Below are positions 8,859-18,985 of a DNA stretch of 64,000 bases, one piece after another. The stretch is taken from NCBI GenBank assembly GCA_035652075.1, contig DASREL010000227.1:62001-126000 (forward strand). Direction: 5' to 3'. Every line of letters starts with the position of its first letter. Position 1 is the stretch's first letter. Under the pieces are notes generated by a model. It saw nothing but the letters and a program-made list of their open reading frames with translations. It was not told the DNA's origin and searched no databases. The stretch is from Gp6-AA45 sp035652075. Its GTDB lineage: Bacteria; Acidobacteriota; Vicinamibacteria; Vicinamibacterales; CAVVIG01. The translations under genes were made by a program, and so were the position numbers.

Positions 8859-11818
8859 ACGACACCGTTCTTCATCACACGACTGACTTTCTTCAAATCT
8901 TTGATCGTGGCGAGCGGATCGCCGTCGATGAACGAAATGTCGGCAAGCTTGCCCGGCTCGATCGAGCCGATGTCGGCGAGCGTTCCCATCGCTTCGGCCG
9001 ACACCGTCGTCGCCGTGCGTAAGACCTCGAGCGGCGTCAAGCCCGCTTCGGCGTAGTTTTCCATTTCCATCAGCAGGCTGAGACCGTAGGGATTGATCGG
9101 CGCATCGGTGCCGGCGACCACGCGTCCGCCACCGCGCACGATTTGAAAGATCGTCCGTTCCTGCGGCTCAACGGCGCGGCGCGCGTCGGCAAGCGTCTCC
9201 GCTGAGGCGGGAGTTCGCATCTGCTCGATCGTGCGTTGCCACACGGACGCGGGGTACAGCTTTCGGATCCGCTCGTCGTTCGTCCACGACGCATCTTGCA
9301 GCGTCTGTAGGCGGAATCCGCCCTGGATCCCGATCGTCGGCGTGATCGTCATCTTCGACGCGGTCAGCAGTTGGATGACGTCCTGGTACGACCGCGACAG
9401 CAGTGAGATCTTCGGGGAGTAGCCGCGGCGGCTCGTGCCTCGAATGTGCTCGACGCCGTCGACGCCGAACGCGACCGCCGGATAGAGTTCGTGCGACGTC
9501 ACCGGCATCCCCATCGCATGCGCCGCATCGACGATCCGCTTCTGCATCAGGTCCGGCAGACGCACGTACGTCTTGATGAAGTCGTAGCCGAAATCCTTCG
9601 CGTGCTGCAGCTCCATCGGCAGCTGCCCGCTGTCGTCGAGCGACGTGCCGCCAGGATAGTAAATGCGCGTGCCATCGAACGGCTCGCCGGTGGTGATCAG
9701 TCGTGGTCCAACACGCGCTCCCGATTCGAACGACTCGCGGTTCTCCATCGTCTCGAACGTGTTCGTCGCGGGATTACGGACGGTCGTGATGCCCCACGCC
9801 AGCCACATCTTGCCGAGCGCTTCGCCGAAGTTTTCGCTGAGATGCGAGTGGATTTCGATCAGGCCGGGAATGACAGTCTGGTTCGACGCATCGATCACCG
9901 AGTCTTTGTGCAACTCTGCACGATGTTTCTCGATGCTCGCGATCCGATTGCCGCGCACGACGATGTCCATGTCCGTTTGCGCCGCGTCGGTTCGGCCGTC
10001 CCACATCCGGCCGGCATGTATGACTTTGAAGTCTGACTGTTTAGTCAGACTCCATGTAATGTTTACACTGATTTCGCGGACGACGCGCCGGGCGGAGACG
10101 TCGACGAGTTTCAGCGCCGCGTCGGACTGATAGAGCACGAAGCGGCCATCGGCGGTCCATGACGGCGAGCCAGCGAGTTCGGTACTGATTGCGCGCGGCG
10201 CGCTCATCGGCGTTCCGTCGGGGCCGACGGGCCAGACAGCAAGGAGTCCGTCGACAATCGCAGCCATCTGCTTGCCGTCGCGCGACCACGCGGGACCGTA
10301 ATCCTCGCGCATGCCAATGGACTTGTGCGGCGCGGGATCGAACCAGCGATCGGGTTCGCCGTTCACCGACACACGCAGCACTTTGTTGTCGCCCTCTCGG
10401 AACCGCGTCGAGTAGACCTTTAGCGCCGACACGACGACGGCGGATCCGTCTGGCGCCCACGCCGCTCGTCCTGGCTCGTTGAGATGATCGTGAATTCGTT
10501 TCGTGGCGCCGCTCGCCACGTCGACGACGTGAATCTCGCCGTCGGAATTGAGAAATGCAATCCGCGACCCGTCAGGCGACCACGATGGCTGCGTCGCCGC
10601 CGACGTTGATTTCGTCAGCTGTCGATCGACGCCGCTCGCAAGATCGCGGATCCAGATCTGCATCGAACCGCCGCGGTCCGACGCGTAGGCGAGCGCAGTG
10701 CCGTCGGGCGAGAACATCGGCTCCGTCTGGACAGCCGAGTCCATCGTCAACCGCCTTGGCGTGCCTCCGCCAGCCGGCATCGTCCACAGATCGCCAAGCG
10801 CCGCAAAGGCGATCTGCGTGCCATCCGGCGAGATGACCGGATGCATGATGCCGCGCGCGCGTTGCGGTCCGACGTATTCGAACTGGTGCCGCTTCGGTGT
10901 AAACGCCGGCCGCGTGAACGAGATGTCGGCGTTGAATTCGATTGTCTGCGCCGGACCGCCGGCGGCGGGACGACGCTTGATCTTGCCGTCGGCGGTGTAG
11001 AGCACGTCGCCGTTCGGCATGAACTGTGGACGGAACGGAAACACGTCCTCGTCCGGATCGGCGATGTTGCGTGGCGAGTGATCGCGACCGACGGATCCGT
11101 CCCACATCACGAGCCGGCTGCGGGTGCCGACGACCTGATTGAACACCGTGCGGCGATTGTCGCCTGCGCTGAACGCGGGCGCTGCCAGCGCGCCGTCTGC
11201 GCCGAACATCAGCTTCTCGCCAACGTAGATGCCGGGCATGTCCCGGCGATCGGAGACGTAGGCGATCTGCGAGCCGTCGAACCACGTCGGCATGAACTCG
11301 TTCGATGGCGCGTTCGTCACCTGGCGCACGTCACCGTTCGCGACGTTGACGACCCAGATGTCGTAGCTGCCGCTGCGGTCCGACGAAAACGCAATCATCC
11401 GCCCGTCGGGCGACCACACCGGCTCGCGATCGTCGAACGCGCTGGACGTCAACGGCCGCGGATCGGTGCCGTCGGCGTTAATCGTCCAGATCTGCCACGT
11501 CGTCGTGCGATACGCCTGGAACGCGATTTTCTTGCCGTCCGGAGACCACGCCGGCTGACGCGCGTCCATGAAGATGTCGGTGATCGCCTTCGCATCGCCG
11601 CCGTTCGCCGGCAACGTCCACAGCGTGCCCTGAAGATCCATCGCGATCGTGCGTCCATCGGGCGAGAGCGCTGCGGCGATATTCGTTCCCTCGTGGAGCG
11701 TCACACGAACCGGCCGCGGTCCGCTCGCCTGAGCCGCCTTCGCGCTTTGCGCTTCGGCGCCCGAGAAGATCCGCGCTACGAGGACGGCGCCGACGATCGC
11801 GACAAGAGCGTTCCGCAT
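8831..11818 (-). CDS. Secreted TolB-like propeller / amidohydrolase fusion
   Basis: 995 residues with a signal peptide (ALVAIVGAVLVARIFSGAEA). Residues about 40-600 are WD40-like PD40 repeats, with SPDG-x3-A recurring many times. From about 605 an amidohydrolase domain begins (VIHAGRMWDG). Metal ligands are visible: H-S-H near 652 (PGLIEIHSH), H in TSHELYP near 772, H in VEHIRG near 790, and D in GTDAPINPYG near 903. The closest known group is imidazolonepropionase-like amidohydrolases and prolidase-like enzymes of this architecture. Likely periplasmic; substrate unknown, perhaps a cyclic amide or peptide. Confidence 0.88.
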   Translation of the reverse strand: MRNALVAIVGAVLVARIFSGAEAQSAKAAQASGPRPVRVTLHEGTNIAAALSPDGRTIAMDLQGTLWTLPANGGDAKAITDIFMDARQPAWSPDGKKIAFQAYRTTTWQIWTINADGTDPRPLTSSAFDDREPVWSPDGRMIAFSSDRSGSYDIWVVNVANGDVRQVTNAPSNEFMPTWFDGSQIAYVSDRRDMPGIYVGEKLMFGADGALAAPAFSAGDNRRTVFNQVVGTRSRLVMWDGSVGRDHSPRNIADPDEDVFPFRPQFMPNGDVLYTADGKIKRRPAAGGPAQTIEFNADISFTRPAFTPKRHQFEYVGPQRARGIMHPVISPDGTQIAFAALGDLWTMPAGGGTPRRLTMDSAVQTEPMFSPDGTALAYASDRGGSMQIWIRDLASGVDRQLTKSTSAATQPSWSPDGSRIAFLNSDGEIHVVDVASGATKRIHDHLNEPGRAAWAPDGSAVVVSALKVYSTRFREGDNKVLRVSVNGEPDRWFDPAPHKSIGMREDYGPAWSRDGKQMAAIVDGLLAVWPVGPDGTPMSAPRAISTELAGSPSWTADGRFVLYQSDAALKLVDVSARRVVREISVNITWSLTKQSDFKVIHAGRMWDGRTDAAQTDMDIVVRGNRIASIEKHRAELHKDSVIDASNQTVIPGLIEIHSHLSENFGEALGKMWLAWGITTVRNPATNTFETMENRESFESGARVGPRLITTGEPFDGTRIYYPGGTSLDDSGQLPMELQHAKDFGYDFIKTYVRLPDLMQKRIVDAAHAMGMPVTSHELYPAVAFGVDGVEHIRGTSRRGYSPKISLLSRSYQDVIQLLTASKMTITPTIGIQGGFRLQTLQDASWTNDERIRKLYPASVWQRTIEQMRTPASAETLADARRAVEPQERTIFQIVRGGGRVVAGTDAPINPYGLSLLMEMENYAEAGLTPLEVLRTATTVSAEAMGTLADIGSIEPGKLADISFIDGDPLATIKDLKKVSRVMKNGVVYDRATLLR

Positions 11819-11841
11819 GGCGGCTAGTCTACACTTCCGTC

Positions 11842-13320
11842 GTGAAGAACCAGGTGGCAGGCCTGAAGGCCTGCGCTACGCTGCTCGTCGCGCTGAGCGC
11901 GTGTCGCACCGTTTCTCACCGACCCGCCCCACCCGGCCTACCCGCACCACCTGCCCTTGTCGCTCAGATCGACAGCATCCTGGCCGCACCGGAACTCGAG
12001 CGCGGCTACTGGGGCGTTCTCGTCAAATCGCTGACGACCGACGAAACACTCTATGCGCGGAACGCGCGGAAGCTGTTCGTGCCGGCGTCGAACATGAAGA
12101 TCGTCACGCTCGCCGCCGCGGCGCAGACGCTCGGATGGAATTACACGTACACCACGAAACTGGTGACGGTGGGAACGGTTGAGAACGGCACGCTGGCGGG
12201 CGACCTCGCGATCGTCGGGTCAGGTGACCCGAGTCTCGTCGCAGCGGACGGCATGTCGGATCGCGTCTTCGCCGATTGGGCGTCACGCGTGAAGAGCGCC
12301 GGCATCCGCACGATCGCCGGACACATTGTCGCTGTCGACGACCGCGCTGCCGACGAGGACGCGCTCGGCGCTGGATGGATGTGGGACGACCTCGTCGAAG
12401 ACTACGCGGCCGGCGTCGGCGCGCTGCAACTGAACGAGGACGCCGTTCGTGTGACGATCGCACCCGGACCGGCGCCCGGTTCGAGCGCTGCGGTCAGCGT
12501 CGCGCCATTTCCGGGCACGCTCACGATCGACAGCACCGTGATCACCTCGGGCACCGAGCCCACGATCCGGATACGCCGTCTCCCCGGCAGCTCGCGGCTC
12601 GAACTTCGCGGCTCGATTCCGTTCGGGCATGCGCCGCTGTCGTATGGCGTCGCCGTGGACGATCCGCTGCAGTTTTTCGCGGACCAATTGCGAACGGCGC
12701 TGATCCGCAACGGAGTGGACGTACGCGGTTCCGCGATCACGGCGCCGGGCCCGAAAGGACCCGGCCTGCGGGAGGACGAACGTAGGGCGGATCCTTTTGG
12801 ACCCGCCTTGGTGGAATACCGTTCCGCGCCACTGTCGACGCTGGCGATTCGGCTGATGAAGATCAGCCAGAACCAATACGCCGAGACGTTCTACCGCACG
12901 ATTGGCGGCCGCGATGCGGTGATGAAAATCGTGCAACCCTGGGGTGTGACGCCGGCGGATCTGATCCAGCGCGACGGCTCCGGCCTGTCGCGCTACGACC
13001 TCGTCACGCCCGAGGCGCTCGTCACGATCCTCACGCATGTCGCGCGCGACGAAACGCTTCGCGGCCCATTCGCAGCATCGCTGCCAGTTGCCGGAAGCCT
13101 CGGGTTGACGAATCGCATGAAAGGGACGCCGGCGGAGGGCAACGCGACGGCGAAGACCGGATCGATGACAGGCGTACGGTCGTTGTCTGGGTACGTGACC
13201 AGCGGTGACGGAGAACCACTGGTGTTCTCCATCATCGCCAACAACTTCGATGCGGAGCCGGCGACGATCAATCGGGCGACCGATGCGATCATCGTCCGGC
13301 TCGCGCAGTTCAGACGTTAA
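11842..13320 (+). CDS. dacB: D-alanyl-D-alanine carboxypeptidase/endopeptidase, PBP4 (DacB) type, lipoprotein
   Basis: 492 residues, GTG start. A lipobox LSAC (Cys near residue 21) suggests a membrane-anchored lipoprotein. The serine peptidase S13 motifs are present: SxxK in VPASNMKIVT, SxN in KISQNQYAE, and KTG in AKTGSMTGV. It trims or cleaves peptidoglycan cross-links in the periplasm. Two oddities come from short repeats: the signal peptide includes a GCAGGCCT palindrome read as AGLKACA, and about 22 extra residues (about 300-323, PGPKGPGLREDERRADPFGP) come from two hairpins just before the SxN region. The stop overlaps the convergent gene by 4 bases. Confidence 0.9.
   Translation: MKNQVAGLKACATLLVALSACRTVSHRPAPPGLPAPPALVAQIDSILAAPELERGYWGVLVKSLTTDETLYARNARKLFVPASNMKIVTLAAAAQTLGWNYTYTTKLVTVGTVENGTLAGDLAIVGSGDPSLVAADGMSDRVFADWASRVKSAGIRTIAGHIVAVDDRAADEDALGAGWMWDDLVEDYAAGVGALQLNEDAVRVTIAPGPAPGSSAAVSVAPFPGTLTIDSTVITSGTEPTIRIRRLPGSSRLELRGSIPFGHAPLSYGVAVDDPLQFFADQLRTALIRNGVDVRGSAITAPGPKGPGLREDERRADPFGPALVEYRSAPLSTLAIRLMKISQNQYAETFYRTIGGRDAVMKIVQPWGVTPADLIQRDGSGLSRYDLVTPEALVTILTHVARDETLRGPFAASLPVAGSLGLTNRMKGTPAEGNATAKTGSMTGVRSLSGYVTSGDGEPLVFSIIANNFDAEPATINRATDAIIVRLAQFRR
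11857..11874. repeat. GCAGGCCT palindrome inside a signal peptide
   Basis: Perfect 8-base arms GCAGGCCT / AGGCCTGC around GA. Read in frame it gives AGLKAC in the lipoprotein signal of the PBP4 gene. A one-mismatch copy lies at 25420-25437, again in a signal peptide. Confidence 0.75.
12745..12807. repeat. Tandem GC hairpins inserted in the PBP4 gene
   Basis: Two hairpins in a row: 12745-12764 (CCGGGCCC-GAAA-GGACCCGG) and 12786-12807 (GGCGGATCC-TTTT-GGACCCGCC), each with one mismatch in its arms. They keep the reading frame and add an unusual P/G/R-rich loop not seen in typical PBP4 sequences. This looks like insertion of a REP-like element in coding DNA. Confidence 0.65.
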
Positions 13321-16300
13321 CGCGGCAGAATCGTCGCGTCGTTCTTGAGCGCGCCCGGCGAGACGGTCTTGTACTTGTCCGCGCTGAGCACGATCTGATC
13401 GATCGAGAAGCCGTCTTCCTTCACCTGCACGCGCAGCGTCTGCGCGCCTGACTGCGCGAAGTACACGTTCGGACCGAACACGTTGGCGCCCCAGCCGTTG
13501 TCCTGCCAGCCCCAGCCCGATTCGCCGCAGCCGCTGCAGTCTTCCAGGTTGACGTCGCCGCCGGCCGTCGTGCCGGTGCGATACATCGGCGCGCCGTTCG
13601 CGTCGATGGCGTTGTCGAACTGGATCATGACCGAGTCGTTGCCCCAATAGTTCGCATCGGCCTTGCCGCGCAGCCAGAAGTGATACGCGACGCCGGCCTC
13701 AGCCTGGAACGTGACCTCGAAGTAGTTCGCCGGATTCGCCAGCGGCGTGTTGATCTTCGCCGCGCCCTTGTCCGGGTTCCAGATGCGCGTGCCGCCCGCC
13801 GCGGTGGTGTCGGACACGAGCGACCAGGTACCAGCGACCTTCGTCGCGTCAGACGCATACATGAGCACTTCTCGCGCGTGCACCGCGATCGTCAACGACT
13901 GCGTGGCGGCGTTGCCCGCCCATCCGGCGTCGACGGCCTGGACGGTGAACGTCGACGTCCCGACCGCAGTTGGCGTGCCGCTGATCACGCCGGCTGGCGA
14001 CAACGTCAACCCGGCGGGCAGCGAGCCGGCCGTCACCGACCACGAGGTCAACCCGGTACCGCCGTTGGCCACGAGCGTCGACTGATACGGCGCCCGCACG
14101 CTGCCGTCGGCGAGCGTCGACGTCGCGACGGCGATCGGTAACGGCGCAATCGCGATCGTCACCGCCGCTGAGGCGACGCGCGACGAATCGTACGAATCGC
14201 GCGCTTGCAGAACGACCGTGAACGATCCAAACGTCGACGGCGTGCCGACGATTGCGCCGTTCGACGCGTTCACGATCAAACCTGCGGGAGCCGATCCACT
14301 CCACGTCACCATGCCGACTGCGCCCTGCGTGGTGCCGCCGGCGGTCGCATACGCCAGGCCGACGCGACCGTTCGGCGCCGGCGCAAGCGTCGCGCTGAAC
14401 GACGGCGCATTGACCACGAGCGGCAGTGTTGTCGTGGCGATGTTCGACGGCCAGTTCGCATCGGTCGCCTGCAGCGTGACGAAGAACGATCCAATCGCGA
14501 GCGGCGTGCCCGCGATGGCGCCGCCGGTCACCGACACGCCCGTCGGTGCGCCGGCGATCGTCCAGGTTACCGATCCGGTGCCGCCAGTTGCCGTCAGCGG
14601 CGCCGAATAGGCGGCGTTGTAGATCCCGCCCGTCAGCGACGTCGTCGCAATCTGGAGGGCCGTCGGCGCGACGACGACCGCGATCGATTTCGCGTCGCTC
14701 CGCGTCGCGTCGAACGTGTCGACGCCGCGAACGGTCACGTTGAACGTGCCCCACTGCGTCGGCGTCCCGGCAATCGAACCGGTGTTCCCGTCGAGCGAGA
14801 GCCCTGTCGGCAGCACACCGCTGGCGAGCGACCACGCCACTGCGCTCACGTTGCCGGACGCTGATGGCGTCAGTTGATACGTCGCATTGACGGTTCCCTG
14901 CGGAATCGATCCAAACGCGATGCTGAACGCTGGCGCGTCGACGACGAGCGTCACTGTCCCGGTCGCCACGTTCGACGGCCAGTTCGCATCGGCGGCCTGA
15001 ACCGTGATCGTGAACGTCCCCACGGCCGTCGGCGTGCCTTGCACGACGCCGGTGCTGTCCATCGTGACTCCAGCCGGCAGCGCTCCGCCGACGATTGACC
15101 ACGTGGCCGATCCGGTTCCACCCGAGCCGCTCAACACGGCGGCGTACGGCTGCTGGTAGACGGCGTGCACCAGCGTGCTCGTCGTGATGGCGAGCGGCGC
15201 CGGCGCCACCGTAATCGTCAACGGCTGCGCATCGCTGCGGCCGACGCTCCACGAATCGGTCGCCTGCACGACGGCGGTCGACGTGCCCCACGCGGTCGGT
15301 GCGCCCGAGATCGCACCGCTGTTCGCGTCGAGGTTCATGCCGCCCGGCAACGAGCCGGACGACACCGTCCACGAGGCGGTACCGATGGCGCCGCTGACCG
15401 TCGGCGAGAGTTGATACGGCATGTTCACTTGCGCCTGCGGCGCCGCCGGCATCGTCACGACAAACGGCGGCGGATCAATCGTCAACGTCAACGTCTTGGT
15501 GGCGCTGTTCGACGGCCATGCCGGATCGTACGCGGTGACCGTCACGTTGCCCGTCTGGATCGCCGTCGGCGTACCGGTGATCGCACCGGCGACGGTGTCG
15601 AACACGACGCCGGCGGGAAGCGATGCCGACACGATCTGCCATGCGCAGCGTCCCGACCCGCCAGTGCAGCCGAGCGTCTGCGTGTAGGTGGTGTTGACGA
15701 CGCCATCCGGCAGCGTGTTCGTGGTGATCTGGATGTTGTTCGTGCCAGGCGCCATGCGGTTGTCGCCGGAGATCGCATTTGCGGCGAAGCCGTTGATCGT
15801 CACCGGGTTCGCGCCGAGATCGGTGCCGTCGGTCGCCGCGTTCTTGTACGCGCTCGACGCGCCGAGGCGATAGTCGCCGCCGGCGTAGTCAACGAAGTTC
15901 GACTGCCACGCCGCCGTCGTCGGGAAATAGTTGCCCGTCGGATACTTCGACGCGGAGCCGCCCGCAAGGACGTTCGCGCCGATGATCGCGCCCGGCATGT
16001 AGGCATTGATCGACGACATGCCCGGCGAGAAGTTCGACCCGTCGATGCCGTACGAGTTGTGCATCGACATGTTGTTCGTGTACACGGTATTCGTGATCGC
16101 GGTCGGCGACGTCGCCGAACCGCCGTAGAGCCACACGATCGACGTGTTGGTGGTGATCACGGTGTTGTGATCGATCGCCACCGCGTCGGGGCCGTCGCCG
16201 AGCTGGAACGGCCGCGAACCGCTGCCCCACGTCGCGGCGCTCATGTCGTCGAAGATATTGTCGCGAACCGTAATGTGATTAGTCCGCTGACTCGGCGCGA

Positions 16301-17639
16301 CGTTGTCGGTGCCGAGGATGTTGACGCCGCCGGCGGTGTGGCGCACGAGATTGTGCTGAAACGTCACGCGCTGCACGACGACCCACGGCGCAGTACCGCC
16401 CTGGTTGCGAGGCGTGAAGACGATCGGGAAGCCCGGCTGCGCGGCGACCCACAGGTTCTCCATCACGTTGCCTTCGACGAGGACATCCTGCGCGTTCTTC
16501 AACTCGAAGATGTTCTTGACGTACCATTTCGTGGCGGATGGCGGCGTGCCGCTCGAGCCGGACGCACCCGTGTCCGTGAAGTACGGATTCGTCGTCGTCC
16601 AATAGATGCTCTCGGCGCCGCTCGTTCGTCCGTAGACGACGTAGTCTGCCGCGCCGGCGACGGGCGTCCACGAAATCGTGACACCCGATCCGGCGGCGCT
16701 GACGGTGGCCGATACTTCCGCCGTCGGCGCGGAATTCGCCTTCGTCGTCTGCCCGGCAGGCACGCGCGCAGCAACCTTGTACGAGTACGTGCCGGCAGCC
16801 AGCGAGCCGGCGCCCGCTGCGGCGGCCGCGGTGACGTTGACGGGCGTCGCGATGATGTTGTCTTTCCACGCAAGCGGGCGCGACAGGTAATTGCCGCGGA
16901 ACGTGATGTTCGTCGTGACGAGATTCGGGATCATCGGATCCGCGCCGCCCATCAGGAAGCACTGCGTTGACCCTTCGAGGTAGTTGTTCTCGATGTCGTA
17001 GTTGCCCGGACCGTTGAATCCACTGATCGCCTGCGCTTCCTGGCCGACCGCTTTGATGTCGGCGATGTAGGAATTGACGATCGTCGTGTCGCTGCTGTGG
17101 AGCGCGATGCCGCGCTTCTGGCCGAGGACCGGATCGCCGTGGACGTACACGCGATCGACCACGAGCGCGTACGGCACCTGCGCGAGCTGCGTCTGCGACG
17201 CATCGCCGGCTCCGAGTTCGACGATGTCGCCGTAGGCGCCGACGTTCGCCTGGAATTCCAGGAACATCAGCTTGTAGTGGTTCGCCGCCGCCGCGGTCCG
17301 AAGCGCCGACATGTTGTTCGAGGACTTGATCTTCGGGAGCTGCGCCGCGTACGCCGGCGTGACGCGTACGTTGGCCGGCGGCAGCAGCGCGTCGGGCGCC
17401 GCGGAACGAATGGTGATGAAGCTGGTGATCGCGCCTTTATTCGGCAGCACGAAGTTGCCGGCATAGGTCGCGCCTGGTTGAAGGGTAATCGTGTCGCCGG
17501 GTTGGGCAGCGTTCAACGCTGCCTGAAGATCGCCGCCAGCAGGTACCGCGATCGTTGCCGCATTCGCGGAGATCGATCCGAGTGCCACCAGCGACGCACA
17601 CAGCAATCCTGTCCCCCAATACGGGGTCGAAAAGCGCAT
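13317..17639 (-). CDS. Secreted 1440-residue beta-helix protein with seven putative-Ig repeats and a C-terminal carbohydrate-binding-like domain
   Basis: Signal peptide at 1-27 (ending ISANA). Residues about 28-640 form a right-handed beta-helix of the pectin-lyase/polysaccharide-lyase kind (GDTITLQPGATYAGNF, ITVRDNIFDD), interrupted near 260-360 by a fibronectin-III-like insert (GVTISWTPVAGAADYVVYGR). Seven He_PIG-type Ig repeats follow (about 640-1260) with the recurring LPAGxxxxxxxGxIxGTPTxxG pattern. The last 180 residues (YHFWLRGKADANYWGND, ending ILPR) resemble a carbohydrate-binding module. Likely an exported polysaccharide-binding or -degrading protein; no lyase catalytic residues could be assigned, so an enzymatic role is open. 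Confidence 0.82.
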   Translation of the reverse strand: MRFSTPYWGTGLLCASLVALGSISANAATIAVPAGGDLQAALNAAQPGDTITLQPGATYAGNFVLPNKGAITSFITIRSAAPDALLPPANVRVTPAYAAQLPKIKSSNNMSALRTAAAANHYKLMFLEFQANVGAYGDIVELGAGDASQTQLAQVPYALVVDRVYVHGDPVLGQKRGIALHSSDTTIVNSYIADIKAVGQEAQAISGFNGPGNYDIENNYLEGSTQCFLMGGADPMIPNLVTTNITFRGNYLSRPLAWKDNIIATPVNVTAAAAAGAGSLAAGTYSYKVAARVPAGQTTKANSAPTAEVSATVSAAGSGVTISWTPVAGAADYVVYGRTSGAESIYWTTTNPYFTDTGASGSSGTPPSATKWYVKNIFELKNAQDVLVEGNVMENLWVAAQPGFPIVFTPRNQGGTAPWVVVQRVTFQHNLVRHTAGGVNILGTDNVAPSQRTNHITVRDNIFDDMSAATWGSGSRPFQLGDGPDAVAIDHNTVITTNTSIVWLYGGSATSPTAITNTVYTNNMSMHNSYGIDGSNFSPGMSSINAYMPGAIIGANVLAGGSASKYPTGNYFPTTAAWQSNFVDYAGGDYRLGASSAYKNAATDGTDLGANPVTINGFAANAISGDNRMAPGTNNIQITTNTLPDGVVNTTYTQTLGCTGGSGRCAWQIVSASLPAGVVFDTVAGAITGTPTAIQTGNVTVTAYDPAWPSNSATKTLTLTIDPPPFVVTMPAAPQAQVNMPYQLSPTVSGAIGTASWTVSSGSLPGGMNLDANSGAISGAPTAWGTSTAVVQATDSWSVGRSDAQPLTITVAPAPLAITTSTLVHAVYQQPYAAVLSGSGGTGSATWSIVGGALPAGVTMDSTGVVQGTPTAVGTFTITVQAADANWPSNVATGTVTLVVDAPAFSIAFGSIPQGTVNATYQLTPSASGNVSAVAWSLASGVLPTGLSLDGNTGSIAGTPTQWGTFNVTVRGVDTFDATRSDAKSIAVVVAPTALQIATTSLTGGIYNAAYSAPLTATGGTGSVTWTIAGAPTGVSVTGGAIAGTPLAIGSFFVTLQATDANWPSNIATTTLPLVVNAPSFSATLAPAPNGRVGLAYATAGGTTQGAVGMVTWSGSAPAGLIVNASNGAIVGTPSTFGSFTVVLQARDSYDSSRVASAAVTIAIAPLPIAVATSTLADGSVRAPYQSTLVANGGTGLTSWSVTAGSLPAGLTLSPAGVISGTPTAVGTSTFTVQAVDAGWAGNAATQSLTIAVHAREVLMYASDATKVAGTWSLVSDTTAAGGTRIWNPDKGAAKINTPLANPANYFEVTFQAEAGVAYHFWLRGKADANYWGNDSVMIQFDNAIDANGAPMYRTGTTAGGDVNLEDCSGCGESGWGWQDNGWGANVFGPNVYFAQSGAQTLRVQVKEDGFSIDQIVLSADKYKTVSPGALKNDATILPR

Positions 17640-17794
17640 GGCCGCTCCTGAAATAAGTTGTCGTGAGAATCGAGGCGGGGGACCCGCCAGCGGAGCGGTA
17701 TCGCAACGGGTGTACCGTCACGGATCAGGTGCGTAAGAAATCGTAATCGGGCGGAAATTCGGAACGAATCAGAAGAACTCTGTGGTCAGCTCGA

Positions 17795-18985
17795 CTATAC
17801 AGAATTGGTTCTCAGGAGCTCGACGATTTCACTTTTGATCTGTGCGATTACGAAATTGACGAGTCCTCCGCCTTGCGCGAGTTCCGGTTTGCCGCCTCCG
17901 CGTCCGCCGTATTTCGCGATCAGCGCCCCGAGAAGTTTGTGCGCGTTGACGTCGGTGACGTCCGCCGAACGCGCCACGACGACGAGCGCGGGCTGCTGAG
18001 CTGAGAAGAGAATCACCGTCAGGCCCGGCTTCGACGTGATGGCGGTTGCGAGCATCTTCAGTCCGCTGGCGTCGGCGTCGACCGGCTGAACGATAAGCCC
18101 GTTGTCCGCTGTCGCCGCGAGCTCGTCGGCGCGACACCGCGCGAGCTCGTTGTGCAGTCCCGCCAACGCACGCTTCTGCTCCTTGGCGTCGGCCTGCATG
18201 CGCTCGATGACCGACGGCAAATCCGCCGCGCCAATCGACAGCAGCCGCGTCGCCGCGTCGGTGATGTCCCGCCACGATCCAAACTGCTTCAGCGCGCGAC
18301 CGCCGCAGAGAAATTCGACGCGGTAGCCGCCTTTGAATTTTTCCCAGCCGCTGATGGCGATGATTCCGATCGCGCCGGTACGGGCGACGTGCGTGCCGCC
18401 GCACGCGGACAGATCGAAGCCGGTCACGTCGATCAGGCGCAGCGTCCCCTCGCGCCGAGACTCCTTGCGGAGCGGCAGCGCCGCCGCCTCCTCGGCTGAC
18501 GCGTACCGGATATCGACCGACCGATCCTCCCAGACGATCCGATTCGCTTCCGCTTCGGCCGCTGCCACCTCTTGGTCGCTGACCGCGCGCGCGAGATCGA
18601 TCGTCGACGCGTCGGCGCCCATGTGGAAGCTGACGGTCCGCACATGAAACAGACGCTCGAACGCCGCGGACAACACATGCTGTCCCGTGTGCTGTTGCAT
18701 GTGATCGAATCGCCGCGACCAGTCGATTTCGCCGTGGATCGGATCGCCGGTTCCCCAAAAGCCCGCCTCGACGACGTGGGCGATCGTGCCGTCTTCCCGG
18801 TCGATGACGTCGACAACGCGCGCGTCGCCGAGCGTGCCGGTGTCGAATGGCTGCCCGCCGGATGTTGGATAGAACGCCGTTTGATCGAGGGTGACGATCG
18901 GTCGCTCGCCGTCGCGATCGACCGACGTGACCGTCGCGTCAAACGAGCGGAGGTACGGGTCGTTGTAATACAGCCGTTTGGTCAT
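17795..18985 (-). CDS. alaX: AlaX-like alanyl-tRNA editing protein with DHHA1 domain
   Basis: 396 residues starting MTKRLYYNDPYLRSFD, the usual AlaX opening. It hydrolyses mischarged Ser- or Gly-tRNA(Ala) in trans. Zinc ligands of the editing site: HMQQHTGQH near 98 and CGGTH near 195. The C-terminal region with GGRGGGKPELAQGG is the DHHA1 domain, so this is the long (AlaX-L) form. The start I use overlaps the upstream kinase gene by 47 bases; earlier in-frame starts add only antisense-like arginine/serine-rich sequence. It ends the queE-queC-kinase-alaX operon. Confidence 0.92.
   Translation of the reverse strand: MTKRLYYNDPYLRSFDATVTSVDRDGERPIVTLDQTAFYPTSGGQPFDTGTLGDARVVDVIDREDGTIAHVVEAGFWGTGDPIHGEIDWSRRFDHMQQHTGQHVLSAAFERLFHVRTVSFHMGADASTIDLARAVSDQEVAAAEAEANRIVWEDRSVDIRYASAEEAAALPLRKESRREGTLRLIDVTGFDLSACGGTHVARTGAIGIIAISGWEKFKGGYRVEFLCGGRALKQFGSWRDITDAATRLLSIGAADLPSVIERMQADAKEQKRALAGLHNELARCRADELAATADNGLIVQPVDADASGLKMLATAITSKPGLTVILFSAQQPALVVVARSADVTDVNAHKLLGALIAKYGGRGGGKPELAQGGGLVNFVIAQIKSEIVELLRTNSV

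Noticed and set aside
17640..17794. Small gene or repeat in the gap between the large beta-helix gene and alaX
   Set aside because: No frame with a ribosome site and no 7- or 9-base period; it probably holds only the promoter of the large gene and the alaX end.
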